Below are positions 1-10,138 of a stretch of DNA of 64,000 nucleotides, piece by piece. How positions within the stretch are numbered: position 1 is the stretch's first letter; each line of letters opens with the position of its first letter. The notes below the pieces were generated by a model. It was given only the letters and a program-made list of their open reading frames with translations, was not told the DNA's origin and did no database searches. Source of the DNA: Cristatella mucedo (Eukaryota; Bryozoa; Phylactolaemata; Cristatellidae); assembly GCA_009760855.2 (NCBI GenBank), contig WPIO01000017.1, positions 6,254,501-6,318,500 on the forward strand, written 5' to 3'. Both the position numbers and the translations under genes were made by a program.

Positions 1-3
1 GCT

Positions 4-861
4 GTGAGGTCCGACTCCCCAGATATTAAGGGCTCAGCCGAAATGTTTTCAGCTTTCTTTACTGAAAAAATTGTGCACATTCGTGCCTCCATTAAGCCCC
101 CTCCGACTAAAGCAATCGCCGTTCCTCAACCTGTGACCTTTCTTAAAAGGTTCTCCGAAGTTTCTGCCTGTGATGTGGCTGCCTTAATAAGGTCTAGCAA
201 AAAGAGCTCGTCTCCTGAAGACCCTATACCTTCATCTCTGTGGTCTTCACTTGCAGACCAACTTAGCCCTGCCATAACCAAGATTTTTAATGCCTCTTTG
301 GGAAAAGGGGTCGTCCCCAAGTCCTTCAAATCGGCAATCGTTAGACCTATTCTTAAAAAGCCTGGGTTAGACACAGAGGTCCTAGCAAACTATCGTCCAG
401 TTTCCCTTCTCCCGTTCTTATCAAAGATTCTTGAAAAAATTGTTGCTAAGCAGCTAGTTGAACATATTGAAAATAATGGAATGTCAGAAACATTTCAATC
501 AGGTTTCAAGAGGCAGCACTCTACTGAAACTGCTCTCCTCCGTGTTAACAATGCCATTCTACGTGGCAACGACGACGGGAATGTGACTGCCCTAGCTCTG
601 CTAGATCTGTCTGCTGCCTTCGACACCATTGATCACGAAGTTCTGCTTGAACGATTGAGAACAACGATCGGTCTGGCAGACAAAGCACTGGCGTGGTTTA
701 AATCCTACTTGTCTGATCGTGTTCAATCCGTGTCGTGTGGGGGTCAGGTCTCAGACATGAGAAGGGTCACCTGTGGAGTCCCTCAAAGGTCTGTACTTGG
801 TCCCTTGCTGTTCTCCATTTACACACAACCTCTGGGAAAAGTGATTAAGCCCATGGAATAG
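4..861 (+). pseudogene. LINE A reverse transcriptase, N-terminal and palm part (broken)
   Basis: An open stretch of about 285 codons carries the RT finger and palm motifs. The block NYRPVSLLPFLSKILEKIV is near residues 129-147, the motif A aspartate in LSAAFDTIDHEVLLERL near 203-219, and motif [14 protein letters not shown] near 259-271. It ends at a stop just before motif C. Comparison with the antisense copy near 26980-27000 shows one base fewer here at about 849-853, so the stop comes from a frameshift rather than the true end. The N-terminus is cut by the window edge. Confidence 0.9.
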
Positions 862-1862
862 GATATCACTTCTATGCTGACGATACTCAGTTGTATTTGT
901 CATTTAAACCGTCGGAATCTGCTCCAGCAACTGAGAAACTGAATGCTTGCCTTGCCGATATTCGATCCTGGATGTCGGAAAACTTGCTGAAATTAAATGA
1001 CGATAAAACCGAACTGCTTCTCATAGGACACCCTAAGCGTGTAGCTGGATTAAAAGGCTTTGCTGTTCTAATTGGTGATGCTATTGTGCGACCTTCACCA
1101 CGTGCTCGTAATCTAGGTGTCGTGTTCGACAGCTGCCTTAATTTCGAAAGCTTCATTCAGAAGACTGCCTCTACAGCTAGCCATCACATCCGATCCCTAT
1201 CCAAGATTAGAAGCTGTCTCCCACAGTGGCTTGTAAAAAATTTAACTAGCTCTTTAGTTCTGTCTCGGCTTGATTATTGTAATTCCCTTTTGGCTGGGCT
1301 GCCAAAGAAAGCTATTATGCCACTACAGTTGACTATGAATATGGCTGCAAGGCTGGTCTTCAAGTCCCAGCGGTTTGAGCACGTGTCACCTCTGCTGAAA
1401 GAGCTAGGATGGTTGCCGGTTGAGCAAAGGATACAGAGCAAAGTTCTTACGCTGACCCACAAGGCCCACCACGGCTTAGCTCCTTCGTACCTAGCTGAAC
1501 TGCTGCATCAGTTTCAGCCTGTTCGCGCCCTCAGGTCCTGTGTGGACAATAAATTAGCTGTCCCATTCCTCCGCTTAAAGACAGTTGGCGACAGAAGCTT
1601 TAGCTCTGCAGGTCCTAGATTGTGGAACTCGCTTCCACAATTCTTACGCAACGACATCTACTCTCCTGCTGCCGACTATTGCTCATCCTTCTCAGCGGTC
1701 CTGAACTGCTACTTCTATGCTACTCACTACCTCAACTGCTCTCCTAACTCTGCTATGCTTCCCACTTTCTCTTTGTTGCGTGAGACGAAGTCTGTTGGCT
1801 ACCGAATGCGTACCGAAAGCCGCTTAGGCTGTGAGTGGGCTATACAAAAGTCTCCTGCGTAA
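862..1862 (+). pseudogene. LINE A reverse transcriptase motif C and C-terminal region
   Basis: This continues the same protein in another frame. It opens with the catalytic FYADDTQLYLSF motif at about 869-905, then the thumb-like block [26 protein letters not shown] and SRLDYCNSLLAGLPKKA. The C-terminal block includes LLKELGWLPVEQRIQSK and DRSFSSAGPRLWNSLPQF. No ATG opens this segment, which agrees with it being the downstream half of a frameshifted ORF2. Both catalytic aspartates of motif C are intact, unlike the copy at 26222-27520. Confidence 0.9.
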
Positions 1863-1918
1863 CACCCACATGGTCTTTATGATTTTGTGGAGTTACTGAC
1901 GGAGATGCATTACATTAC

Positions 1919-4269
1919 ATTTCAAAGATTTGCCGCCAAAAGATATGTAAGCCTAGCTTCAGTGGTGCTATCACGTTCGTGTCAGCCGGTATTGTGCGAA
2001 TATTGTTAGACGAGGCTATATTAAAAAGGTACTTTGAAAAAAAAGAAACATAAAAAGTACGATCTAAATTTTTTTGGGACTTACGATCTAATTTCTTTTG
2101 GATTCCACGATTCAGTGAAGTCGGCGTTTTGAAAGATCATTTTTCGCTTCGACTGCAGAAGTCGTATTCTTTGTGTAAAAGAAGTCCACGCCCCGCCCCG
2201 GTGGTAGTTGCGGTTCTTTCCAACAGTCAGCTGACTCCCGCATGAAGCTTATCTGAAGCCCTATCCTAGAAGAGGTCAGGGATTCCCCGCGGGATTCGCA
2301 TGGAAATCCTCGAAACTGCCACGCGAAAGCACTGCAGACCGGGAAGATAAAAAGATGGCGGCGAGCGAAATGCGTCGTCGCAGCGTCCGCCGGCGCTTAC
2401 CTAGCAGGCATAGGGCTGCCGTGCGAGTAGGAGCGCATTGGCTGCCGTGCAAAGTCATGTTGCAACGTCTCCGGCGTTTCCGCTTAGCAGCTATCCAACC
2501 GGAGAGGCTGCAAGGCCAGTCGGAAGGCAGAGTCGGCCACACGAGAGGTCAACGGGGACAGCTGCAATGGCGCGGTCGAACTAGGGTTAGCGCCTGCACG
2601 CAACTTCCGGATGACGGCCACGAGACGCTCTGTACCCCGCGACATCGTTCTGGCGGCTTCGTGATTTCGGTTAGGCGTCGCCTTTTTTCTTAACCGAAAT
2701 TTAAAACATTACTTGGCCCATCCCATCGTAGAGCGCGGCGCTAGTCGCCCTTGTTGAGCTCAAAGAGCCGAACGGCGCCAATGGACCCCGAATTCGGTCA
2801 TGGCCGTCGCAGCAGTCGGAAAGTTTACCTAGCCAAGGGCGTGGCCGCGGTTTCTTCGTGGGGACTAAACCTCGACGACATTGAGGAGCGCGGCACAAGG
2901 TGGTCACTTCCTTTGAAATCTATAGGGAAATTATTTTTGACGCTTCTCGAAATGGTTACTCTCCCTGGTGGGAGAGTCGGAAGCTGCTCAGCTTCGAGAA
3001 AGGGCTCCGGCGGTCGGACGATCCGCTCGGAAGCTTGGAAGGAATCTACACCAAAAGCGGCGTCTGCTGAGCTGAGTGCCGAAGGCAGGCCTCCCTTTGA
3101 GGCCCTTTGGACCTGTCTAAAATAAACTGCATGAAAACTTTAAAAATACGAGCGCTCCGTTTGAAGAACATTGCGTGGCCATCTGCAGACATCGAGCCGT
3201 CAGGTGCCTGCCGAAGGAGCGTCGTTTTCGCTGCAGCGGCGGCACCTCGTCAGCGAAAGCGCCAGCTGCCGCTGCAGACATGTCTCGACGACGCAGCAGG
3301 TCCGCCCCGCTATCCCGCCCCGCCCCGCTCCGCCATCCCGCCCAGGGAAAGCCTCGAGAGCCGCCCTCTGAATCATATCTAGCAGCTTGCCGTGGCCGCC
3401 CGCGGAGGAGCGTCGCGTCTATCGGGCGACGGGGCTAAAGGCCGAAAAGCGAGCGTCGATTCGGCTCTAAGCCCGCTTTAGCCACCGGAAGCGATATGAC
3501 AGGTCGTTAATAGCCATGAGCGACTCGTTGCGGTTGGTACCGTTCGTTGCCCGTCACTGCTTTGCAGCCTTCGAAGCGAAAACTTCTAGTATCTTCCTAC
3601 TAATAGAGACGTAGAAAGCCCTTCGCCCACGCAACCAAGAGACGGCACTGAACCGACGCGCTGAAGGGGCTCGACCCAAAATGCAATACCAGCATCCTCC
3701 TCTACGCAGCGTGGTGGCGCTCTCTTGAGACCTGCCGAGTAGCTGGGCATCAAAAGCGGGCCTGCCAGGAGACCCACTCAGCCCATTTTCACAGAAAAAT
3801 ATGGTAGTTTGTTTAAAGTAAACGATAGCCTATTCTAGAAACCCAACCTGATTCTGCTGGATCGAGGGGAGAGACGTCCAGAGTCGTCTCTTTGACCCCG
3901 CTATAAAATCGCTATACGTCGTTTAGGCAGAGCCGGACTCTTCGCTCCGAAGGAGCTCCTTCTCCTTCCTTCTTCTTTTCCTCTTCCTTCTTCTCTTTTT
4001 CCTTCCTTTCTCCTCCGAGTCTCTGCGCAGGCAGGAAGACGTGCGAGTATAACAGAAGTCCAGACGGGATGTCGAAAATGCGCGGACCAGCCTACTTGCG
4101 GTATCCTTACCTAAGCAGGCCCAAAGTTGGCAATGTAAACGCAGCTGAAAGTGGTCAGACGTAAGAGCGTGACCGATGTGTTCATGGGCCAAGTGTCATT
4201 TTGGAACGGGTGCCTAGATTGCACGCCGAGGCTACAGTAGATAGACTGGCCGGGCACATTTTCAAAAAG
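1919..4269. other. Intergenic, no gene recognised
   Basis: The first 250 bases are AT-rich and contain a short diverged tandem repeat of a unit like ACGATCTAAATTT (about 2040-2100). The rest is moderately to highly GC-rich with short open frames that have no recognisable domain. A CT/TTC-rich pyrimidine stretch lies at 3955-4020 and a run of CCGCCCCGC-like units at 3302-3345. I see no splice-consistent protein. Confidence 0.6.
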
Positions 4270-4440
4270 TTAAGGTCGAATAAATCAGCAGCCTCGTTTT
4301 CATCTAGTGGAAGAGGAGCCTTAGTGGCTAGAAAGCGCACCCCAGCTTGCAGTGGCCGATAGGGGAGGGGGGAATTGCCTGCTGCCGGACTCGAACCCAC
4401 GACCTGCGTAAAAAAACTGAGATTCCTTTAAGTGACGGCG
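4270..4440 (-). mobile_element. tRNA-derived SINE, family S1 copy a
   Basis: On the minus strand this reads as a Pol III type 2 head followed by the family body. The B-box appears on the plus strand as ggactcgaacc at 4387-4397, and the body as gaggagccttagtggc and cttgcagtggc. The 3' end on the plus strand begins aaatcagcagcc. It shares this order with the copies at 38895, 56965 and 59255 but is more diverged. Confidence 0.7.
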
Positions 4441-5484
4441 CTTTCCAGTTTCCGAGCGACAAGTAGATTATCATGTAGGAGCTTCGGAGTTAGTTTTTAA
4501 GCCTCCCGTCGAAGGCACGCGCTCGCGGCAGCGTAGCAGCCGTTTTACTACCCACTGGCGCAGCGTCGTGTCAGGCTCCCGGCACGCCCTCCAAAGGCGT
4601 CATGCCCTACCTGGCAGTCGCTGAGAGAAGCTGCTGAGCTTCCGGGGGCGTGGCGGGAGGGAGGGGGGCTAAGTCTAACGTTCTTTCTCGGCAAGGGCAA
4701 GGGCTTGAGTGGCTGGCTGCAGCTTCTGCCGGGCCACGCGGTCCGCCCTCCCTTTGGCCAAATCCCAGGGGCTGCTTTCGTCCCCAGTCCCCTCCTTACG
4801 TCCTCAATCACGTGGGACTCAATTTAAAGTGTCGCTTGAGATTTACGCTGTAGTGGGCGGTTCACAAGCAGGGCTCCTGCGACGCCGACGTGTCAGAGAC
4901 TCATGACCGCCGGGCTGCGTCGACTGCGGGAATTCTCGCAGAGCTTCAGGCTCACTTTGCGGAGCGCCGTCGCTACGTCGCTAATGTTTCGTGATCAAAT
5001 GCGGTCGTGAGAGAGATCTTTTTGCCAGCTTCACCCGTCATGTCCGTGGGCTTCGCCGCGAACCTGCTGAGGAGTCAGGCTCGAAGTGGCAACGCTGCGA
5101 GCGTCTGCGAAGATGCGAGCACATAGAGCTGTAGATCGCGGCGACTGGCGGCGGCGGTGGAGCTCTTTCTGCCGCATCGCCTGCGGGGACGCGCTTCGAG
5201 GCTCGCGCGAGCGAACGCTATGGGGCCACACTGGATTGGCCAATCGTCGTCGTTCGCTCCTGCTGTCGTCAGAGCGTGCTCCGCCGTCATCGTGGTAAGA
5301 ACGCGAGCAGCGCTGCTGCTGCTGCTGCGGCAGCTCCGGAGTTGAATCGTTCTCCACGAACGCAGGCAGCGAACATCAAAGGCACGTCAGTCCTTTCAGA
5401 CACGCGCGACTGACGCCGGAGGAGCGGGTGCTCGCGCTCGAAGAGCGGCTAACGCGTCGAAGAAGCGGCCCGGCGGATAGGCGC
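4441..5484. other. GC-rich intergenic, no gene recognised
   Basis: Open frames overlap on both strands at 5031-5357, as expected where stops are rare, and none has a domain. A short CTG/GCT-rich stretch lies at 5310-5335. Confidence 0.55.
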
Positions 5485-5655
5485 GGGCATGGCGGCACGG
5501 CAGAGCGCGGTAGCAATCGAAGTCGCCGGTTCGAGTCCTGCAGCGGGCAATCCTTTGTCGCTCGCTGCAAGCACTGGCGGTAGCCATTCAAGCTCTTCTT
5601 CGCGCCAAATAAGTAAGACTGCTAAAAATCAGCTAGTATTTGGTTTACTTTAAGA
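5485..5655 (+). mobile_element. tRNA-derived SINE, family S1 copy b
   Basis: A plus-strand copy. The B-box ggttcgagtcc is at 5528-5538, followed by tgcagcgggcaatcctttgt, a body containing gctgcaagcactggc, and the family 3' end aaaaatcagctagtatttgg at about 5629-5648. The 3' end closely matches the copy at 48925, which supports one family. The head upstream of the B-box is diverged. Confidence 0.75.
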
Positions 5656-6344
5656 ATGCTTATACCCCAGCAACGAGTCCATCCTCTTGAAATGCAGCCG
5701 GGCGATCGGATTCAGTTGCCGGCAGGTGTGCGCTCAGCGATCGTTCGCCCGTACCCTCGCCGGGCAGTGCTCGGGCCAGATACAAGGCGCCTTTAAAATG
5801 GAGGAGGGGGAGAGAGGTGCGGCGGCGGCTCGAGGAGGACCGCCTCAAGTGCTGTCTTTACGCAGCCGAACGGGTGGGGGTATCGCGCTGCTGCGTAAAA
5901 CCAGCCGCCTAGCAGAGGTGTAAATATTTGCCGCATGTTTACGAATTGGTTACTGTCGGGCGCCTTGAGAGAGCCGCTCTTAAAAGGATCAATGCTTTTC
6001 AATTAACAGCCGAGATGCGGCGCCTCTCTCTCTCTCTCTCGCGTGCCCGCGCGCGCCGTCGTTTACACTGCAATTAGCGCGCTCGCCGGTGGCGATCGGA
6101 GCGACGCCGTCGCCGCCCTCCCACCCATCAGGCGCCTAACGGTCGTGTCCGCGGACCGGTGCTGCGGATGCCGGTGCCGCCGCTTCCTCGCGCGGATTTC
6201 GCGGCGCGGCTGTTGCTCGGATTTGGAGTGTCGGAGAAAGGGATTCGGACCTCGGTTGGCTATCGGATGGCGGTTGTGAAGCCGCGGCAAATGAAGGCCG
6301 TCAGAGCGTAATAGCGTAAATTTAAAATTTAAAACCACGCGTTT
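5656..6344. other. Intergenic, no gene recognised
   Basis: GC-rich with overlapping frames and a short CT run near 6026-6040. Nothing else is seen. Confidence 0.5.
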
Positions 6345-6485
6345 AGCTAAATATATATATATATATATAATTCAAATGTATAGCATCCTAAGAGAACTTC
6401 AACTCTATTCAGTCGCTCCACGTATGCCGCTGGGCTCGAGCCCACGACCTCAGCCATAAAAAACATGACTAAAAAGACGTAACAA
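6345..6485 (-). mobile_element. SINE family S2 copy a, with LINE-like 3' end and TA-rich tail
   Basis: On the plus strand the order is a TA repeat (6345-6370), a short block containing agagaacttcaac, a spacer with cagtcgctccac, and a B-box-like gggctcgagccc at about 6432-6443. Read on the minus strand this is a Pol III head, then a 3' part containing GAAGTTCTCT, then a TA tail. The same order recurs at 31800-31940 and 34790-34930. The 3' part resembles the end of LINE family B. Confidence 0.6.
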
Positions 6486-7401
6486 TCTAATTTGATGACG
6501 AGATCTGCTGGCGTCATGCTAAACAATTAGTCGTCGTAACTTCTAGTAGGGGGAGTGGGCATTTTAGTGGCTGCTAATCGGCCGACGCTTGAATAGCGCC
6601 CTGAGAGTGGCAGACTACTTGCGCACCGGATATGGGGTAGCAGCAGGAGACAGCAGCAGGCAGCGGCAGACAGCATACAGTTTCGCAAGAACGCGGCGCT
6701 ACAGCGCCGCTCATTACTCAAGGTGCAGGAGCAATTTCACGACTTCAGCCACGTAATTACATAGTCATAACTCTGCAGTTCCTGGCGCATACCGTGATTA
6801 CCTCCACACGTAAAGCAAGGGCGGATCTACAACTTCCGCACTTACCGGCGGTGTTGGGCAGCAGCGAGAAATGTGGCTGGCGTTCGCCGGGGCTATTGGC
6901 ATCTCGCGGAGGCGCTGACGGTGGGCGGTGAACGAAGCTCTTCTCATCTGCCAGCTGAGCGGCTGGCCAGCTGCCCGATAAGAAGCAGACGCGAGCGAAA
7001 CGGAGTAGAAATTGAAAAATGCAAAATAGGCCATCCGCTGTAACGGGGTTCGCCGCCGCTCGACGAAGCCCCCCCCCCGCCGATGCCCCAGCTCCAAGCG
7101 CTTCGCGGTCGGCGTCCGAGCTCGCACCCGAGCTGACGCAGGGACGCAACTATGGCGACTGTGCGGCGATTGCAGGATGCGAAACCGAGCGAAGAGCGAC
7201 CCCGACGGCGCTGGATAGTTCTACGCAGCGCCGTCTAGCGGATTCGCGCTGGCTCAGAAGAAATGTGCAAAAGGAAAACCTTCGCTCGGACGACAGTTGG
7301 CCGGTCGCACTCACTCACACTCTAGGTTAATGACTCGGCTGCCGTCGGTCGGCACGGCGCTGGCTCTGACGTAGCGCGGCGGCGGCGGCGGCGCTGCTAC
7401 G
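6486..7401. other. Intergenic, no gene recognised
   Basis: GC-rich sequence with a CAG-rich patch at 6640-6675 and a GGC run at 7377-7393. Overlapping frames at 6757-7330 have no domain. Confidence 0.5.
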
Positions 7402-7483
7402 TCTCACTCTGCAGACTCACTCTGCAGACTCACTCTGCAGACTCACTCTGCAGACTCACTCTGCAGACCGTCACACTCTGCAG
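7402..7483 (+). repeat. 13-nt minisatellite
   Basis: Five near-perfect tandem copies of actcactctgcag run from 7402 to 7466. A diverged sixth copy (accgtcacactctgcag) ends at 7483. Each unit carries a PstI-like CTGCAG palindrome. It lies about 5 kb upstream of the Wnt5 start codon. Confidence 0.93.
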
Positions 7484-9168
7484 ACCGCTCGCTCTCGCGC
7501 GAGCCGCATCCCCGTGGGCGTGATCCCCGGCGGCGCGGTGCGTGCAACCAGAAAAAAGTCAATGCCCGCCGCCGAAACCGCCTCGCCGTCGATTTCGAGC
7601 TGGTCTCGCCCGCGGCGGGCGAGGGGCGTCGCTTCCGCGAGGCCGGAGCGGCGAGCGGGAGTGCGCTCGCCGCTCCGGCTGACGCCGCCGCCGCGAAATC
7701 GGTTCCGAGGTCGCAGACGGACAACAGTGCGAGCGCTCGAAGAGAGGAAGAAGTCGCGCAGCGGCATACGCGTGTTTGCTCGAGATCCACCAACGTTATG
7801 CGCAGCCGCAGTGAATCGACGGACAAATAAGCGCATGCGAAACTGTTTTGACAAGTGCTCAGGCGCTGTTTACAGAGAGTCACTCGGAGACAAGCAGGGC
7901 TTTATCCCCCAACATTATTAGTGCCAGAGCGTGGGGCGCATAGATAAGTGGCGCTGCCGAGTCTGCGAGCCGCCGCCAAAGAGAATAAAACCGCAGACGT
8001 CTGCGCCGCCGCTACTGACCAATGGCCGAAGGCTGAGAGTGCAAGCGCGGACCGACGGTAGGAAGAAACGTTCCATCCGCGACCGCCGCTATATAAGGTA
8101 AGCGAGCGTCGGGCGCCTCGATGAGACGCTCGGACGATCGCCCGCCCCATCTGCCCGGCCCTACCGCGCCCCTCCGCCGCCGCCACCTCCGTCGCGACCC
8201 TGGCCAAAGCGGCTCTGCTCGGCGTCCGAGCGAAAAGACCAGTCGCGCGGTAGATGGTGCCATGCGTAGTGGCGGTAAGCGCTTCGATCGCCGATGGGCG
8301 CTGGCATTCCAGTTGATAGCCATTTTGCCCATAGGAAATACAAGTAACGACCTCTCTCTCTCTCTCTCTCTCGCTCACTCCCCCGCTCCGGCCGACCGCT
8401 GTTAGAGGCGCCGCGACGTGCTCGAACCTAGCGTGGCCACGATGCGACCGGTTGACTGTTTGCCAAGCGACATTGCGCCTGAATAAACAAGGAGCGCGGC
8501 TGATTGTGGATGGCCGACTTCTTCTTGGGCGCCGAATTTAACTCTCGCGGAAGATTGCCGACTGGCTTAGGTAGCCAAACCGGAGGCCGTACCTAGTTAT
8601 TTCTGTGGGGGTGGTGGGGACAGGGCTCGAGCGGCGCTGGGGCGGGTGGAGAAGAGGCATTGCTTTTCGGCCAGTGACATTCTGATTCGCCGCGGCAGAA
8701 GTAGCCTGTCTTTGCGGAGTCGCCGGGCCATCGTTCGCTATCGTGCGCTGCAAAGCGTTCGCTGTGAAGGATAGCTGCGTAAAGAAGGGGCCATTTAGTG
8801 AGATCGAGCGGTGGTCGTGACTGCTCGCTGGTCGCTCGGTCGCCTCTCGCGGAGCAGGCCCCGCAAGGTCCCGTCGTCTGCTCGCCGCAGAAGTGCACTT
8901 ACGTAACAGAGGGCGGCGTACGTCGGCGCGTCTCCGAGCCAGCCGCCGGCGGCAGGCGTCGGTGCGTGCTTGCGGCCGCTGCTCGTGCGGGACGCATCCG
9001 TCCAGGTTCGTCCAGGTCATCGCGTACTTGCGTAGAGCTAGCCACGTAGCTCCGCGCGTGCCAGCTCCGCCGCTGCGCTTGAGAGCAGCGCTGATGCGCC
9101 CTCGCCGTTCTCGCCTACCGTAATAACGTAACGCCGTAACCACAACGGTACGTATATAGGTCAACCGC
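7484..9168. other. CpG-rich intergenic DNA upstream of Wnt5
   Basis: Very GC-rich. Overlapping frames on both strands (for example about 208 codons on the minus strand at 8538-9164) have Arg/Ala/Ser-rich composition and no domain, so I read them as composition artefacts. It contains a perfect hairpin (7642-7679) and a short CT run at 8352-8373. Confidence 0.55.
7642..7679. repeat. Perfect inverted repeat, 16-bp stem and 6-nt loop
   Basis: The arm gccggagcggcgagcg (7642-7657) is followed by loop ggagtg and the exact reverse complement at 7664-7679. No T-run follows, and no gene is known at this spot. Confidence 0.95.
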
Positions 9169-9183
9169 AGAGAGAGAGAGAGG

Positions 9184-9236
<53 letters not shown>

Positions 9237-9260
9237 TTATTCGGCGCGAGCGCGCGCGCG

Positions 9261-9298
<38 letters not shown>

Positions 9299-9299
9299 G
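9169..9299 (+). repeat. Compound microsatellite GA / CG / CA / TA
   Basis: An imperfect GA run (9169-9236) is followed after a short gap by gcgcgcgcgc, a CA run and a TA run ending at 9299. The alternating CG/CA part could adopt Z-DNA. A smaller TA run follows at 9317-9327. Confidence 0.97.
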
Positions 9300-9618
9300 G
9301 TGTAAAGACACACGCATATATATATACCGTAGATATATATTTATTTACATTTATGTTCGTCTTTAGAAGAAACGTTAGGAAGATCGTGCTCGCGGACGGA
9401 TGAAGGAGTAGACGGACTAATGAATGGAAGGAGAAAGGGAAGACATATGGTGAGAGAGAGAGAGAGCGGCAGACAGACGGAGGAACGGACGGAGGTACGA
9501 GGGAAGGACTTTGCATCGTTGAAGTCTTGGCTAAAGGCTGTTGCATCTGTTCTGCCCTGCTTTTCCTGCTTTGCCCCAGCGAACCTGCCCTTTTCGTTCT
9601 GGCTCGCTTTTCGCGGTC

Positions 9619-9672
9619 GCACGTGCATGCACGCGCAGCGTCGCGTGCCTGCACGTGCATGCACGCGCAGCG
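9619..9672 (+). repeat. Perfect 22-nt direct repeat containing a GCACGTGC palindrome
   Basis: The segments 9619-9640 and 9651-9672 are identical and separated by 10 bases. Each begins with gcacgtgc (a palindrome with a CACGTG E-box core), then atgcacgcgcagcg. The rest of 9300-10043 holds no recognisable gene. Confidence 0.9.
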
Positions 9673-10041
9673 CATACAGGCAGACAGTACAGTTACAGTC
9701 TGTAACATGTGGCCCAAACAGAGCCCTGTTACTACTACTAACCAATGCAATGAGTGCGCGTCGCGTGTGATTTTGCATGATTGCCTAAGTATGCAATGCC
9801 TGATTGCCATTGAAGTGCTGCGCTTCTTGCTTCACTTGCACTTCGTCTTGTAACTTTGCGCCTGAATAGATATACAGGACTCTTCTAGGGTGCTATACGC
9901 AAGACAAATTATCATTGTTATTTGCCATGATGTCAGCCAGTTTGAACTCTTCGTTTGCAGCTCGAAAAAAATTACTTCCTCCAGGCGTCTCGAGTCTTCG
10001 TCTTAGTGTTGTACGTTATATATTCTCTCCGTTGCACACGC

Positions 10042-10043
<2 letters not shown>

Positions 10044-10082
<39 letters not shown>

Positions 10083-10138
10083 CGCACGCACACACACACA
10101 CGCACGCACACACACACACACGCATGCGCACATACGCA
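10044..10138 (+). repeat. CA microsatellite with CG interruptions
   Basis: A run of CA dinucleotides about 95 bases long is interrupted by cgcacgca units. Translated frames here are poly-His-Thr and not genes. Confidence 0.96.

Larger units (their letters stand above)
1..1918 (+). mobile_element. LINE family A copy A1 (L2/CR1-like non-LTR retrotransposon), 5' end outside window
   Basis: The copy holds the reverse transcriptase and C-terminal region of a non-LTR retrotransposon and ends in an ATTACATTACATT tail at about 1903-1918. The RT shows the L2/CR1 pattern ([44 protein letters not shown]). The C-terminus has the block usual in this clade (LGWLPVEQRIQSKVLTLTHK, GPRLWNSLPQF). The endonuclease lies outside the window or is missing. 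The reading frame is broken near 845-861, so this copy is dead. Other copies of the family lie at 26222-27520, 31510-31625, 36108-36480, 37015-38140 and 44650-44935. L2/CR1 is inferred from motifs; the exact clade needs a phylogeny. Confidence 0.93.

Noticed and set aside
7514-7921. 135-codon frame upstream of Wnt5
   Set aside because: Arg-rich, it passes through a perfect hairpin and overlaps minus-strand frames of equal length; no homology is recognised.
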